A stretch of 64,000 nucleotides of DNA, from the NCBI GenBank assembly GCA_029582165.1, contig CM055884.1, positions 12,156,537-12,220,536 on the forward strand, written 5' to 3'. The notes below the pieces were generated by a model that was given only the letters and a program-made list of their open reading frames with translations, had not been told where the DNA came from and made no database searches. Source of the DNA: Portulaca oleracea. Lineage: Eukaryota > Streptophyta > Magnoliopsida > Caryophyllales > Portulacaceae. Below, in pieces: positions 43,619 to 55,079 of the stretch (position 1 is the stretch's first letter; every line of letters starts with the position of its first letter). Position numbers and translations under genes: made by a program.

Positions 43619-45175
43619 TTACTTAAAGGGCTCCTGAAATAAACACTTGTCAGATAACACAATAACATATAAATTTTGATCCTTGAGCAATTTGGTCACA
43701 GATAAGAGATTATATTTAAAATCTGGAACAAAAAGAACGTCATGAAGCTCTATATTGTCATCTAGTATAATTGTTCCAATCAGAGAGAATTTTATAAGTA
43801 ATCCATCAGGTATGGTGACAGACACAGGTTCATCAAGATGTTGTGAACTGAATATGGAAAGATCATAACTCATGTGATCACTAGCACCAGTATCTATGAT
43901 CCAAGTGGTTACAAGATAATTCCCAGAATCATATGTGCAGGACTCAGAGTAGGTTTCAATATTACCTAAGATGTGAGGAATGTATTCACTGCTAAACTTT
44001 ATTGGTCTTTCTTGAGTGATCTCTGACTGGTCTTGTCCTTGGTCATTTTGTTTTTGCCTTTTTGCAAAATGTGCCGAGTGTTGCTTCTTGACTTGATCAA
44101 GGACATTATTTTGATTCATTATGTATATTTCTTGTGCAACTTGCTGAATGAATCTCATATCCATTTGAGGAGTTTGACTCATTCCACCACTCAGAAGATC
44201 ATCTACTTCTTCATAAACTACATTAGCTGCTATTTTTCTTCCTTTTCTTTTGTCAAACCATTCAGGGTACCCAATAAGTTTGAAACATTGATCCCTCTCA
44301 TGTCCAGGTCTTTGACAGTAAGTACAATATTTGTTTGCCTTATCTTTCTTGTTGTCTCTTCTAGGAGGCCTTGTGTTGGAGTTGACTGCTAGTGCTTGAG
44401 CATTATCAGGAGAGTTTGGTCCAGGTATGTCAGACACACCTTGTCTGGGAATACAAGCAGCAAACTCTCCATTAGAATTAATCCCTTCTGATGCAATCTT
44501 TTGGCTTTCAGCGCTCTCAACTAGAGAGTAGGCCTTGTTAATGGTGGAAAGAGGATCCATTAACAAGAAATGCACCAACCTTCTTCTTTGATCCATATCC
44601 AGAGAAACTTTGACATGTGGACAGTTTGGAGAACAAGTGCATACGAGAACCTCAGACATTTCAGTTAGTTCATCCCATAGTTTTTTTAACTTTGTGAAAT
44701 ACACAGCTACTGTGTTCTTGCCTTGGAAAAGCTCTGAAATGTCTTTTTCTAGCTGGAAGAGGAGAGGACCATTGCTTTGGCCAAATCTCTCTGTGAGCTC
44801 AATCCATAACTCTCGTGCTGTGTTGACATAAAGAAAGGACTCTGAGAGATCGGGGATCATACAGTTTAGCAACCAACTGATGACCATGTTGTCACATTTG
44901 TCCCATTGATTTGATGAAGATGCCTGAGTGGGTCTTGAGCACTCTCCTGTGATAAATCCAAGTTTTACGTTGGTTTTGAGGGCAATTTTAATTGCTCTTG
45001 CCCATTTCTGGAAGTTATTTCCAGTGAACTTGATGGAGATGATCTGAAGTCCTTGATGGTCCGAGCCTTGCAGATGAAGAGGGTCATTGTTATATAGATC
45101 CTCATCTATCTTGATTCTTGATTGGTTGATATTGGTGTCTCCACCCCCTGATGATTCTTCTCCCTCAATTGTCAT
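43619..45175 (-). CDS. gag: Copia Gag-protease
   Basis: 518 codons from the ATG at 45175. Residues about 30-80 form a copia Gag N-terminal domain (PLHLQGSDHQGLQIISIKF, NNFQKWARAIKIAL), then a UBN2-like region (LWDELTEMSEVLVC). A CCHC knuckle CTYCQRPGHERDQC follows, then the aspartic protease WIIDTGASDHM (about 43876-43905) and ELHDVLFVPDFKYNLLSVTK. The frame is open through both domains and ends just before the pre-integrase region. This is the best preserved part of the element. Confidence 0.88.
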   Translation of the reverse strand: MTIEGEESSGGGDTNINQSRIKIDEDLYNNDPLHLQGSDHQGLQIISIKFTGNNFQKWARAIKIALKTNVKLGFITGECSRPTQASSSNQWDKCDNMVISWLLNCMIPDLSESFLYVNTARELWIELTERFGQSNGPLLFQLEKDISELFQGKNTVAVYFTKLKKLWDELTEMSEVLVCTCSPNCPHVKVSLDMDQRRRLVHFLLMDPLSTINKAYSLVESAESQKIASEGINSNGEFAACIPRQGVSDIPGPNSPDNAQALAVNSNTRPPRRDNKKDKANKYCTYCQRPGHERDQCFKLIGYPEWFDKRKGRKIAANVVYEEVDDLLSGGMSQTPQMDMRFIQQVAQEIYIMNQNNVLDQVKKQHSAHFAKRQKQNDQGQDQSEITQERPIKFSSEYIPHILGNIETYSESCTYDSGNYLVTTWIIDTGASDHMSYDLSIFSSQHLDEPVSVTIPDGLLIKFSLIGTIILDDNIELHDVLFVPDFKYNLLSVTKLLKDQNLYVIVLSDKCLFQEPFK

Positions 45176-45287
45176 ATCTTTCCTAAGGTTTAATAAAGGT
45201 CTGCCCCAGCTTCTTGAGGATCAGCCAAGAAATCTCAGAACAACTTGCAAATAGGAAGACAGGCAAGGCTCAGACAGAAAGTTTCTA

Positions 45288-45301
45288 TGGCTCTAATACC
45301 A
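45288..45301 (-). promoter_or_regulatory. Copia primer binding site
   Basis: The minus strand reads TGGTATTAGAGCCA directly after the LTR, a one-mismatch match to the initiator tRNA-Met complement. Confidence 0.85.
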
Positions 45302-45544
45302 TGAGAAACTTAAAAAGAAGAAGAAGATTTTATTTGTTTATGCATATCAGAGATACAAATGCCTAAGAACCTATCACTATTTATAGAAGGAAAAAAGAAG
45401 AAAAAGAAAAAGAAAAAGAAAAAAGATATCCAAGATATCCCAAGACTAAATACAACTGATCTTGATTACAAAATGTCGTTGATGTTGATGCCACACTTTA
45501 ATATTGCTGCTGCTTTAGTGTTTGCTGCTGATGTATTCTTCACA
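45302..45544 (-). repeat. Copia 5' LTR
   Basis: On the minus strand it starts TGTGAAGAATACATC and ends AAGTTTCTCA, next to the PBS. A TATA-like CTATAAATAG occurs within it on the minus strand. Confidence 0.85.
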
Positions 45545-45801
45545 CAGGTCAATCAAGAATTGGTTAATCAACAAAGAGAAAACTATTGCTAATTGTGTAA
45601 TCATATCATACGCGAAGAACTCAGGTCGGGCTTAGTCCGAGAACAGAGCATTATGAGAACCTTGAGCCTTGTTGTGGTGATGAAAATTCCAGAATCATAA
45701 TTGAATAATATTCTAGAAATTGTAATGCTTGGAGAAAGACATATGATTGGTAAGTCTCTCTAGTCCCAGTCAATGTGGTTGGGTTTTGTAGAATTTTGAT
45801 G
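45545..45801. other. Pre-insertion DNA between copia and hAT
   Basis: A short stretch with splice-donor-like GATTG|GTAAGTCTC near 45757 and exon-like composition upstream (45590-45756). The only readable frame is interrupted, so I cannot support a gene. Confidence 0.2.
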
Positions 45802-45825
45802 ATTGAGAGTAGGGATGGCAGTCAA

Positions 45826-46025
45826 GTCCGAATCCGAAGCAAATCCGATTCGCTCCGACTAAAAAATCCGAGTCCGAATTCGACTAAAAAAACTTCGAAT
45901 CCGACTCCGATTAAAAAAATCCGACTCCGATTATAATTGGGGCGGGTATGAAGGTGACCACCTCCGATCCGATTAAGTCCGATTAAGTCCGAATCCGATT
46001 AAGTCCGATTAAGTCCAATTAAGTC
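45826..46025. repeat. hAT left subterminal motif array (TCCGATT)
   Basis: More than a dozen TCCGATT/TCCGACT motifs in 200 bases, several as AAGTCCGATT in tandem. Such motifs bind the BED finger in known hAT elements; here it is inference. Confidence 0.8.
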
Positions 46026-46029
46026 CGAT

Positions 46030-47886
46030 TATAATAATTAATAAATAAAATTATTAAAAAACTAAAAATTAAAATGACCGCCCCGGCTGCCCGTATATTA
46101 AACCAGAAAACCCTAATCTTAAGACAGAATCGCTGCTCGCCTGCCTCCTTCGACCTTTGCTGCTGCTCTGCTCCCTCCTCCTTCGATTTTCGCTCTCCTC
46201 CGCCTCTCTCCTGCCGCTCGCCGAGTGCTCGGTGCTCGCTAAAGCCTGAAGGAGTGAAGGTCAGTTCCCTTTTTTTTTTTATATCATTCTCAGATCTGCC
46301 TCTTTCTCTCATTCTCAACTCTCACTCTCACAGCCTCATACTCCTCTCGATCTGCCGCTCGAGTGCTCGGTGCTCGGTGCTAAAGCCCTGGCTAAGTTCC
46401 TTTGCTCTCGAGGCGATTCGCCTCCCTTCTTTGCATGCAATTTCACTTGACAATATTGAGGTCAGTTTTCTAATTTCTGAATCAATAAGCTGTGCGTTGA
46501 CATGTTGCTAGTGATTGCTGAATCAATAAGCTGCAATGATACACCTACCTTACACATGTCAGATTTAATAAATTACAACACATGCTGGACAAAAGCAACA
46601 CAACAAAATGCCAATCTGGGTCATAGTATTTTCATTGATACTAAGAATACACATAATGTTCATAATATTTTTGATATAATATAATCTAAGTTTGAGTGCC
46701 TTATTTTGTAGGCCTTATTTTAGAATTTCTCATCTTTTGTAGGCCTTATTTTAAAATTAATTGATCACAACCCAGAAAAATTAAAAAATAAATAAAATTG
46801 AAAAGAGGAGGCAAGACCTGAATTAGGGCTTGCACTTCACTATCTTCACATTTTCATCCCTCACTGCCTCCCTTCTCGGTTCTCATAGCCTCTCTTCACT
46901 GTCTTCTCACTTTCTCGTCGTCCGTCTCCACTCCCTCCACTCGTCGTCGCCGTCGCCGTCGCCATCGCCATCGCCATCGATTGAGCAGGTACGCAGTGTA
47001 CGCTCGATCTAGGGTTTGATTCGTTCTTCCTATTCGATTGTTATAAATTTCTGTAAGTATAAATTTCTGGTATAAATTTCTGGGATTTACTTAGAAGTAG
47101 AATTGCTTACATCTTCTTTGTGGCCGTGAAGTTCCGAGCTGAGTTGATACTCCTGGAAATCGATCTCCATTGTTGTGCTCTGGGAGTAGGTTTCTTTGAA
47201 TACCAGTCTAAAAGTTAGCAAGTAGATTTCTCTGGGAGTAGATTTTTGTTTGAGTTGTAAATTTCTGGGATTTATTTTTGTTCAAGTAGATCTCCATTGT
47301 TGTGCTCTGGGCCGTGAAGTTCCCTATGAAGTTACTGACAAGACTTGTTGAGTTGTTGTTCGTTTTCAAATTTCAACTGTGTCTTGAATCTCTTGATTCT
47401 TGATGCTCTCTCAAAATTTCAACCGGGAATAAAGGAACATTATTGATAAGTTCTTGTTCATATGCTGAATTTTTCATCAGGATTAAGGAATGATCTATTT
47501 TATTTTTGATAAGTTACTGACTTATTGTTATTGATTTTAATAGCAAGAAAAAAAATCAGATTTAAATAAAAATACAACAGGAAAATAAATCAGATTTTAA
47601 TGGCAAGAAAAAAAAACACAGTAGAAAAAAAATCAAATTTAAATAAAAACTCAGCAAAAAAAAATCAGATTTTAATGGGTGGGTCATGGATGGGTTAGGG
47701 TCAGTTGGCCCATGACCCGGCCCTACTCCTTGTCTCTAAAGTCTTAACCCGACCCTAGCCCATAAGGGTAAAGGGTCAGCCCTGACCCGACCCAACCCAC
47801 TGCTGCCCACTTCTAGTCCGAGAGTATTCCTTCTTACTCCTCTTATTTTGTTTTACCTATTGTCGAATAAAGGATCGTTGTTCAAG
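46030..47886 (+). other. hAT 5' region, leader-like
   Basis: Two pyrimidine-rich leader-like stretches (46095-46440 and 46840-46990) each precede intron-like DNA. GTATATTAAACC near 46093 could act as a TATA region. No protein is supported. 47676-47815 holds GGGTCA/TGACCC repeats ending CCCACTTCTA, resembling the end of another hAT element whose left end I could not find. Confidence 0.4.
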
Positions 47887-50268
47887 ATGACTGATGAAAC
47901 TGCACCTTCCAATGCTATTGATTTGGAATCTATGCAAGGGAATCATCTCCATTGTGGCAAATGTGACTCAAAGGCCAAATTGGTAACAATGCAACCGAGG
48001 GGAAGATACTGATGGACGGAAAAGAAAGAGAAAGACAACATCAGGAGTGTGGGAATATTTTGACAAAGTTACAATAAAAGGTCGGGAAAGGGCATTATGC
48101 AAAGGTTGCAAAAATGATTATGTTGGTGGTAGCAAGAGTGGAACTACACATTTGTGGGAACATTTGAAAAATGTTTAAAGACCACAAACAAAGTTGACAT
48201 TGCGCAAAGCTTCTTGAAAGGAACAATTAAGAAGGATAGTACTTCTATTACAGTGGGAAAGTACAAGTTCAGTCAAGATTTAGCAAGGCATGAGTTATGT
48301 AATATGATTGCATTGCATGGCTATCCTCTTAGCATGGTTGACCACATGGATTTATTAGATATTCAAAAGTCTTGAATCCAGACTTTAAGGTTGTTTCAAG
48401 GAATACTCTGAAGTCCGATATCATGGCTGCTTCAAGGAAGAGAGAGAATGTTTAAAAAGACTAATTGCATCACAAGAAGGACGAGTTGCCATTACTACTG
48501 ATATGTGGACTGCAAAGCATCAGAAAAGGGGGTATATGGCCGTGACAGCGCACTTCATCGATGAAGAGTGGACTTTACAAAGTCGTATTATTCGGTAAGT
48601 AACTTTCCTACATTCTTTTATTGTATTTTTTCTTCATTGCTTGTGAATTTTACAACATATCTAATTGATTAATTTGTTTACTTTCATTTAGATATGCATA
48701 TGTACCATGTCCACATACCGCCGTCACTATTTCTAAAGTGTTGCTTGATTGTTTGGTTGATTTTAATTTGGATGAGAGACTTTCAACTATTACCGTGGAT
48801 AACTGCTCGACCAATGACGGTGTTATAGAGAATTTGCTGGAAAAGCTTGATTATACAACACTTATGTTGGATGGTAAATTTTTGCACATGCGATGTTGTG
48901 CTCATATATTGAATTTGATTGTTCGAGATGGTTTAAGTGTAATTGGTAATGCTATTGAGAAGGTTCGGGATGCAGTAGCTTTTTGGAGCGCAACTCCAAA
49001 AAGGGTTGAAAAATTTGAAGATGCTTGTAGGTACTATAAGCTTGGAGGAGGCAAGAAGCTTGAGTTGGATAGTTTGACCAGATGGAATTCAACTTATGAC
49101 ATGCTAGAGACTGCCCTTCACTACAAAGATGTTTTTGTAAGGTTGAAGGAGAATAGCAAAGGAAAAGTTGAAAAGTTCTCATTACCTACTCAAGAAGACC
49201 GCATGGCTAGGGAAATTTGTGATCGGCTGGTCTTATTTAAGTGTGTCACAGAAGAAATTTCAGGTTCGAAATATCCCACCGCCAATTTATTTTTTGAAAA
49301 AGTTTGTGGAATTAGATTGGCATTGAGAAATTGGATGGTGTGTGGGAATTCTGTGATTGAGACTATGGCTAAGAGTATGTTTGTGAAGTTTGACAAATAT
49401 TGGGATGACATACATGGACTTTTGGGAGTAGCTTCAGTGTTGGATCCTAGAAGAAAAATGGAATGCGTATCATTTTTTTATGATCTTATATATGGAGATG
49501 AGGCTGAGTATCAACGTGCTAGAGTTAAGAATTTATTGCATGACTTATTTGAGAATTATAAGATCAAACTTGATTCAATGTCTGAGTCATCTCCAAAACA
49601 TTCTATGGAGACGGATTCTAGTTCTGGGAAATTACCATTGGAGGGTGTGGAATATTGTTTAATGTGGCAAAACCATGTGAAAAAACAAACACCTAAGAAG
49701 ACAGCCAAATCTGAAGTTGATAATTACTTGGAAGAGGAACGAATTTCACTTGATGATGTTAAATCAGGTCTTTTGGCATGGTGGAAATTCAACTCGGCCG
49801 ATTCCCAATCCTTTCTATGATATCGAGATATATCCTTGCAAGGCCAATTTCTACCGCCTTCAGAGAGTGCATTTAGTGGCGGTAAACTTATTAGCCCACA
49901 TCGCAGTAGACTTAAACCAACAACTGTTGAAGCTTTGATGTGTCTTCAAAGTTGGCGAGGTGTGATGTTTGAAGGTAAGTCATTAATTATTTGCTTATTC
50001 GTGATAAGTTTCAAGAGTTTTGTACTTTCATTCTAATAAATAATTCATTTTTTTTGTATAATTGGTCGTAGATGCTACTAAAGAAAATCCTTTCGCATTG
50101 TCCACTGTCGATGAAGATGAGGACGCTAGTGATAATGAGGTACTTCAAAAGCATTGTAATTCATTTTGTTTGCTAAATTTTTCTTCAATGAATAATTTAA
50201 CTGTTGTATTCTAATCTCCTATATTAATTTTGTTGTTTTTATTACAGGTGCAAGTTCAAGATGATTGA
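47887..50268 (+). pseudogene. hAT transposase gene (BED finger, frameshifted)
   Basis: The ATG is at 47887. After a frame break come the BED zinc finger (VWEYFDKV ... LCKGCKNDY ... TTHLWEHLK), then FSQDLARHELCNMIALHGYPLSMVDH, and the RNase H-like core with D in ITTDMWT. Intron 48596-48692 separates this from exon 2 (48693 on). Exon 2 carries D in TVDNCSTNDG, then HMRCCAHILNLIVRDGL, the conserved SLTRWNSTYDML, and LLGVASVLDPRRKME. The dimerisation region (LLAWWKFNS, then PILSMISRYILARPIST) loses two bases near 49857 before SESAFSGG-like sequence. Exons 50072-50138 and 50248-50268 complete the acidic C-terminus. All domains are present, but at least three breaks stop translation. Confidence 0.85.
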
Positions 50269-50526
50269 TGGAATTTGAAGCATTGTACCTTTGAGAGTTT
50301 CATATTTGCAAACATTAGACATTTTTTTAATGGAAGCAAACATTGGACATTCGGTTATGTACTTGTGTGACTTTATGTGTTGTATTTTGTTATGTATGAA
50401 TTATGATTGGTATGTAATACTTTTATTTTAGGTTTTATTGTTTTGGAATCTTATGATGATTGAGACATTATTTCTGATGTATAACAGTTATGATGGTTTT
50501 GGAATCATTTTATGGAATTGTATAAT

Positions 50527-50802
50527 AGGTAATCGGAGTTGGAGTTAATCGGAGTCGGAGTTAATCGGACTCGAATGAAATCATTTTATGAACTTGTATA
50601 ACAGTTAATCGGAGTCGGAGGTAATCGGAGGTAGTCGGAGTCGGAGGTAATCGGAGTCGGAGTTGGAGTTAGGCACCTCCGATTAAGTTCGGATTTGAAG
50701 GTCCTCTCACCTCCGATTAATCGGATTTGGAGGTGGACCTCCACCTCCGATTATTAATTGGAGCGAAGGTGAAGGTACCTACCTCCGATTCACCTCCGAC
50801 CA
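50527..50802. repeat. hAT right subterminal motif array (AATCGGAGT)
   Basis: AATCGGAG(T/G) and GGAGTCGGAGGTAATCGG recur repeatedly in the opposite sense to the left array, with ACCTCCGATT near the tip. Confidence 0.8.
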
Positions 50803-50822
50803 TTGCCATCCCTAATTGAGAG

Positions 50823-51192
50823 TGATAGGAAAATGGGCATTGATTTGCTTACCTTCAATAAGTAACTTAGAATTTTGTAAAAAAATTGTATGTCAATGAA
50901 TATGATTACTTATTGCAATAATTCACTTTCATCGGCTATCAAAAAAAAATTACTTTCACCAATATATATTAATTTTGACTTTTTAAAAGTAGAATATACG
51001 GAGTATTTTTCAACTAATATAGTTGAAAAAGATTTCAACTATAGTAAAATCTTCCTTATCTGAATGTTGTTAAAGTTTTAATAGAGGTGCTTCTATGGGA
51101 TTGTAGAAGCTATAAATGTTGCAAGAAAGGTGTTTAAGTGAGAGCCATAAATCTTTGTTGTAGGGTTTATGAGTGGGCCTAATGGATAAGAG
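50823..51192. other. AT-rich spacer
   Basis: Nothing recognised beyond a short TACGGAGTA motif near 50998 that resembles a MITE end without a partner. Confidence 0.4.
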
Positions 51193-52550
51193 TAGACACC
51201 AGATTTTGACACACAAATATATAGCATATCTATATATAACAAGCAAAAATAAAGAAAAAGAAGTCAGCCGATAAAGCTAGATTTTAGCATAGATTTTATA
51301 ATTCTTGTTACTTCCTTTTTATGTATCTTTTAGTTAGAAAGTTAGGAAATTAGAAAAGGGAAGCCATGCAAGCCACGTGCCAAGAGGTTGTGAGATCGAA
51401 CCCTCACAAAAGCACTTAAAAACACCTCTCAAGAGCTAATAATATGTGCTCTCTCCGTCCAGTATGAACAACATGTTCCCTAGGCAACCTTCTTCACGCT
51501 ATCACCGTCCATGCATGCGTGGACGAGGAGGATTCCTCCCCCTGACCTGAAGGCCAGTCTGCCTTGGTGGCTCCGCCCACACGTGATCAATTGACCACGT
51601 GCCACCGTCCATGCTAGGTGAGCTCCCCCTAATGCCTTGGTATTCTGCATAGCTCCGGAGACTACGAGGTGAGTGTTGTGCATGCATGTATCTCTCTACT
51701 CCCCTTAACCCTATAAATACCTCCTCTCTTGAAGCTAAACTCAGTCAATCCTCACTCACCAAATCATCAACTCATCAACCACTATTCTCTAATCTCTCTC
51801 AAATCTCTCTCTAATCTCCCTACTTCCTATTATTCTTCATCTCATATTCATATCCTATCCATCCTCTAATCTATTCATTCCATAATCTTCATCCTCTTAT
51901 CCTCTCAAAAAGCCTAAATACATATTTTACCCTATCCATCCTAAACTCCACAAAAAACCCTAGCCTAAACACATTCAAAACCTCAAAAAGAAGCTTCCTT
52001 ACCCTCTCCTTATCACCTTTTTCCTACCATCTTTCCTACTATTCTTTTGATCCATTTTGGCACTTTGAGAGGAGGTTTCTAAAGGCATTAAGGAAGGTTC
52101 TTCAAGGCACCAAGAGGCTAGGTAAGGCTTTCCCCAACAAAGTAGTAATGTAAGCTTCTAAGTGTTCTTCTTTTCTTGTAAATAATTGTGCGTTTGTACT
52201 TTTTTTATCTTGTATATTACATTCTTGTTGCATGATTCAATAAAATAATTCTATAAAGTATTCCTTCAATTTCCTTCCAAACTTTATCAAAAGTACATTT
52301 TAAACTTTTAGTAGAGTCGTTCCTTTTGTGAGAAGCGAACTCTTAAAGTTTGCTTTTCGAGTTCGTAGCCTTACCCCTGAATCCATTCTTGGGTTTCGCA
52401 GGCGGAGTCTTTCTTTCTTTTCTTTTGGTTTCGTCTTGGCTTTTCCCTTAAAAAGTCGGGTGGCGACTCCCATTTCGAACTAAAACACATCGAGGATTGC
52501 ATAAACTATGGTTGACATGGTTTTACAATGTATCGATGCAACGTTAGAGT
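51193..52550 (+). mobile_element. Probable Ty3/gypsy (Tat-type) LTR
   Basis: It has the layout of an LTR: a start TAGACACCAGATTTTG, a TATA box CTATAAATAC at 51711-51720, then a pyrimidine-rich leader. Later come CGTAGCC...GGGTTTCGCAGGCGGAG and GTCGGGTGGCGACTCCC (about 52457-52471), a sequence common at the end of Tat/Ogre-type LTRs. No flanking duplication could be found and the right end is uncertain. No coding sequence. Confidence 0.4.
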
Positions 52551-52570
52551 TTTCTTTCTTATATTTCTAA

Positions 52571-52768
52571 GGCCCTGTTCTTTTCTGCGGTTGGCAAACT
52601 GCGGTGCCACAGCCTACCGCATTTTGCCACAACCCACCATATTTTACTGCAAATCATTACTTTTCTCTCCACAATTCCAATAACCTACCACAATTCCACC
52701 ATACCCACCACAATTCCACCACACCTCATCACACCATTCCGCAAAATACCGCATAAAAGAATAGGGCC
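52571..52768. mobile_element. Tourist-like MITE (PIF/Harbinger)
   Basis: GGCCCTGTTCTTTTCTGCGG and the inverted CCGCATAAAAGAATAGGGCC pair with two mismatches, and TAA is duplicated on both sides (52568-52570, 52769-52771). 198 bp, with ACAATTCCACCA-type internal repeats. Confidence 0.87.
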
Positions 52769-52771
52769 TAA

Positions 52772-53301
52772 ATAATACTTGCATAAATCACTCTCTTCCG
52801 TGCTTAACATTTAAATGAGCAAATTGGATTATATTTAGAAGAGTTGGGAACAAGTGGATGTTCACTCTTAAAGGTTTAATTCCATGACTTATAAAATGCA
52901 CAAGTAAAAGGAAAATGATTTTACAAAATATTATTCATGAAATGTAAGGTTGATTTCCTTAAAGAGTTTTTCAAAGATAAAATCTAAGCACAAATCACCG
53001 AATCACACCCCAATCCAACGTGGATGTTCGGAAGCCCGAACGGCAAGGAAAAATGTCCACAATAAGACTTTTCTTTGGACGGTCGAGAATGGGGACTAAA
53101 TTATTGGTTTTTATAAGTGTTTTTATTTCTTTAATTATTACTATTCTAAATCATGATATGAAATTAATTTCTCTATAAATCAAACTAGTTTTCGAACGAG
53201 GTGAAATCTATATGTTCATCTTTAATAAATTTAATTTAATTAACTCATTTAATAAAAGGAGGTCCAAAGAGAATTAATTCGGACAAATTTTTGAATATAA
53301 T
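52772..53301. other. Unassigned spacer
   Basis: No gene or bounded repeat supported. Confidence 0.4.
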
Positions 53302-53310
53302 ATAAAAATG

Positions 53311-53667
53311 TAAAAAATTACTTAAAGGTACCCTAACTTTTGAAGAAACAATTTTTTGGTACCCTAACTTTTCAAAATTAATTTTGGGGTGCCCTACTTT
53401 TAGGATTAGAAATTACTAGGTGAATTTCCGGCGAAACTCCGATTGATTCAAATTATTTTTGTCCACAAAAACAAAGGGCATTTTCGTCCACAAAGACACT
53501 TAATCAATTTCCCGCCTAAAACTCACCGGTGAATTCAAATCAATGGCCGGAAATTCACTTAATTATTTCTAATTCTAAAAATTAGGGTACCCCAAAATTA
53601 GTTTTTAAAAGTTGGGTACCAAAAAAATATTTCACCAAAAATTAGGGTATCTCTTAGTAATTTTTTG
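53311..53667. mobile_element. Mutator-type MITE, second copy
   Basis: Ends AAAAAATTACTTAAAGG and CTTAGTAATTTTTT, with ATAAAAATG duplicated on both sides (53302-53310, 53668-53676). It shares the GGTACCCTAACTTTT pattern and a TTTCCGGC inner pair with 41072-41422. 357 bp. Confidence 0.83.
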
Positions 53668-53676
53668 ATAAAAATG

Positions 53677-54345
53677 GTCCCTTAAAGGCAGTTATATAGA
53701 TGCTTCTTATATAATATCTTATATTAGGGTGTAAGAGGTAGGAAAATTTTACCATAGTTAAAAAAATTTCTGATTTTAACCAGTAATATTATTCGTTTGG
53801 ATACAATTTTCTTACAAAATTTAATATTGTTAAGCAAATTCTATCATGATTGTATTTTTTTTTACTATCTTTGTTGAAAAGTACAACAATCGATGATTCT
53901 ACCTTGAAAAATTGAAATTAACATATTTTGACCAGGATAACTTATTGGGACAGTTATCGTATTTGTTGACATAAAAATCTTTTTTTAAAAGTTTGAGATT
54001 TACTTTAATCAAATTAATTGTAAAAAATTTTCAACTACCATACTTAACAAAAAATTCAACTATAATAAAATTTTTAGCAAGCAGCATGAGTGAACTAATT
54101 ATCGCTAGTTTATTAATGCCTTCTACAAAGGTGTATATTTATTTACTATATTATCGTGATTGGAATTCTTGTCATAACAATACTGTTATCCCTCCTATTT
54201 TACAGTTGGATGGAATTTGAAACATCCTTGCTGAAAATTAATATCGAAAAAGACACTTCTATCAAAAAATGTGTCACGAAACACACTAATTGCAAAAGAA
54301 AGAATAAAAAACTGCATGGACACAAGTTTCCTTGATGTTACCTAT
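53677..54345. other. AT-rich spacer
   Basis: Contains two TTTTACCATAGTTAAA / TCAACTATAATAAAATTT inverted segments (53747, 54056) that may be an old MITE. No gene seen. Confidence 0.35.
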
Positions 54346-54720
54346 ATATACTACCAAAAATTGGTCATTTTCCTACTGTAAATTCAATGGGAAAAGTAAT
54401 AGATTTGGTGGGAAAGTATTTTTTTTCCCACTGTTTTCTCGCCACTAAAGCCAATGGGAAAATACATGGTAGGTATGCAATTACAGTTTCCCACTGTTTA
54501 CACATTTCAGTGGGAAATTTCCCACTGTTTTACCCACTGTGTATTTTCCATGGGAATTTTCACACCAAGTGTGATGTGGTGAAAATTTCCCACTGAATTT
54601 ATTGTAGTGGGAAATTACCCACTGAATTCACTGTAGTGGGAAATTTCCCACTGTATTAGTTGCGGTAGGATCATGGAAGTTCCCACTACATTAGTTTCGG
54701 TGAAAATTCCTACCGCATTA
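54346..54720. mobile_element. CACTA-like terminus with TTTCCCACTG repeats
   Basis: Starts TACTACCAAAAATTGGTC, one base off a CACTACCAAAAA terminus. Then at least ten TTTCCCACTG / CAGTGGGAAA motifs follow in both orientations, the subterminal pattern of CACTA elements. The opposite end is not visible. It is unrelated in motif to the CACTA at 5289. Confidence 0.6.
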
Positions 54721-55079
54721 ATATTTAGCCAAAAAAGTTATCGACTTTGCAATGAACTTGTACATTATATTTTTATTTTTTTTGCACAAAGACTATAGCA
54801 CTATATTATCAAACCCAAAATAGGGCGAAAATTTAAGTACATCCATGTAAGTCTTTGAGAAAATATCAAATTGAAAGCACCCTATACAATCAGTTTATCT
54901 AGCATGGTATGAAAATCTACCGTATGCTCAACTACATACATATACTTGTATCATGAAAAACCTTCTTGACTGCTTCACCAATATTAGCGGGTTGGCCTCT
55001 GAATTGAAGATTGTGGGGCCGCTAAATACAACAACAAAATAAGGCAGCCAAGCAAAATTTCCATGTTCTTCATGCTTCA
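54721..55079. other. Unassigned spacer
   Basis: No gene recognised; it may be the 3' flank of the LINE fragment. Confidence 0.35.

Larger units (their letters stand above)
28016..45544 (-). mobile_element. Ty1/copia retrotransposon, split by a MULE
   Basis: Transcribed leftward. The 5' LTR is 45302-45544 and the PBS follows. Gag-protease, integrase, RT and RNase H run in copia order down to a polypurine tract at 40191-40199. The 3' LTR follows at 40164-40190 and 28016-28234, interrupted by the MULE 28235-40154. The LTRs are about 245 bp. Flanks TAAGT and CAGGT agree at only three of five bases, so the target duplication is unclear. Several frameshifts and a MITE in RT make it defective. Confidence 0.87.
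45810..50814 (+). mobile_element. hAT transposon, full length
   Basis: The ends are TAGGGATGGCA and TGCCATCCCTA, an 11-base perfect inverted repeat, flanked by the exact 8-base duplication ATTGAGAG (45802-45809, 50815-50822). It is 5005 bp. The left subterminal region has many AAGTCCGATT motifs and the right has their complement. A BED-type hAT transposase gene lies at 47887-50268, with frame breaks. A second hAT-like end inside (to 47815) suggests an older nested insertion. Confidence 0.93.

Noticed and set aside
28011..45549. Clean 5-bp target duplication for the copia element
   Set aside because: TAAGT and CAGGT agree at only three positions, so I did not claim one.
45359..45592. 77-codon ORF with Lys run
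   Set aside because: Lies inside the copia LTR and runs over its end; the Lys run is an A-rich simple repeat.
51385..51410. tRNA gene or SINE promoter (GGTTGTGAGATCGAACCC)
   Set aside because: A B-box-like sequence is present but no cloverleaf or A box at proper spacing can be drawn; it lies in an LTR-like block.
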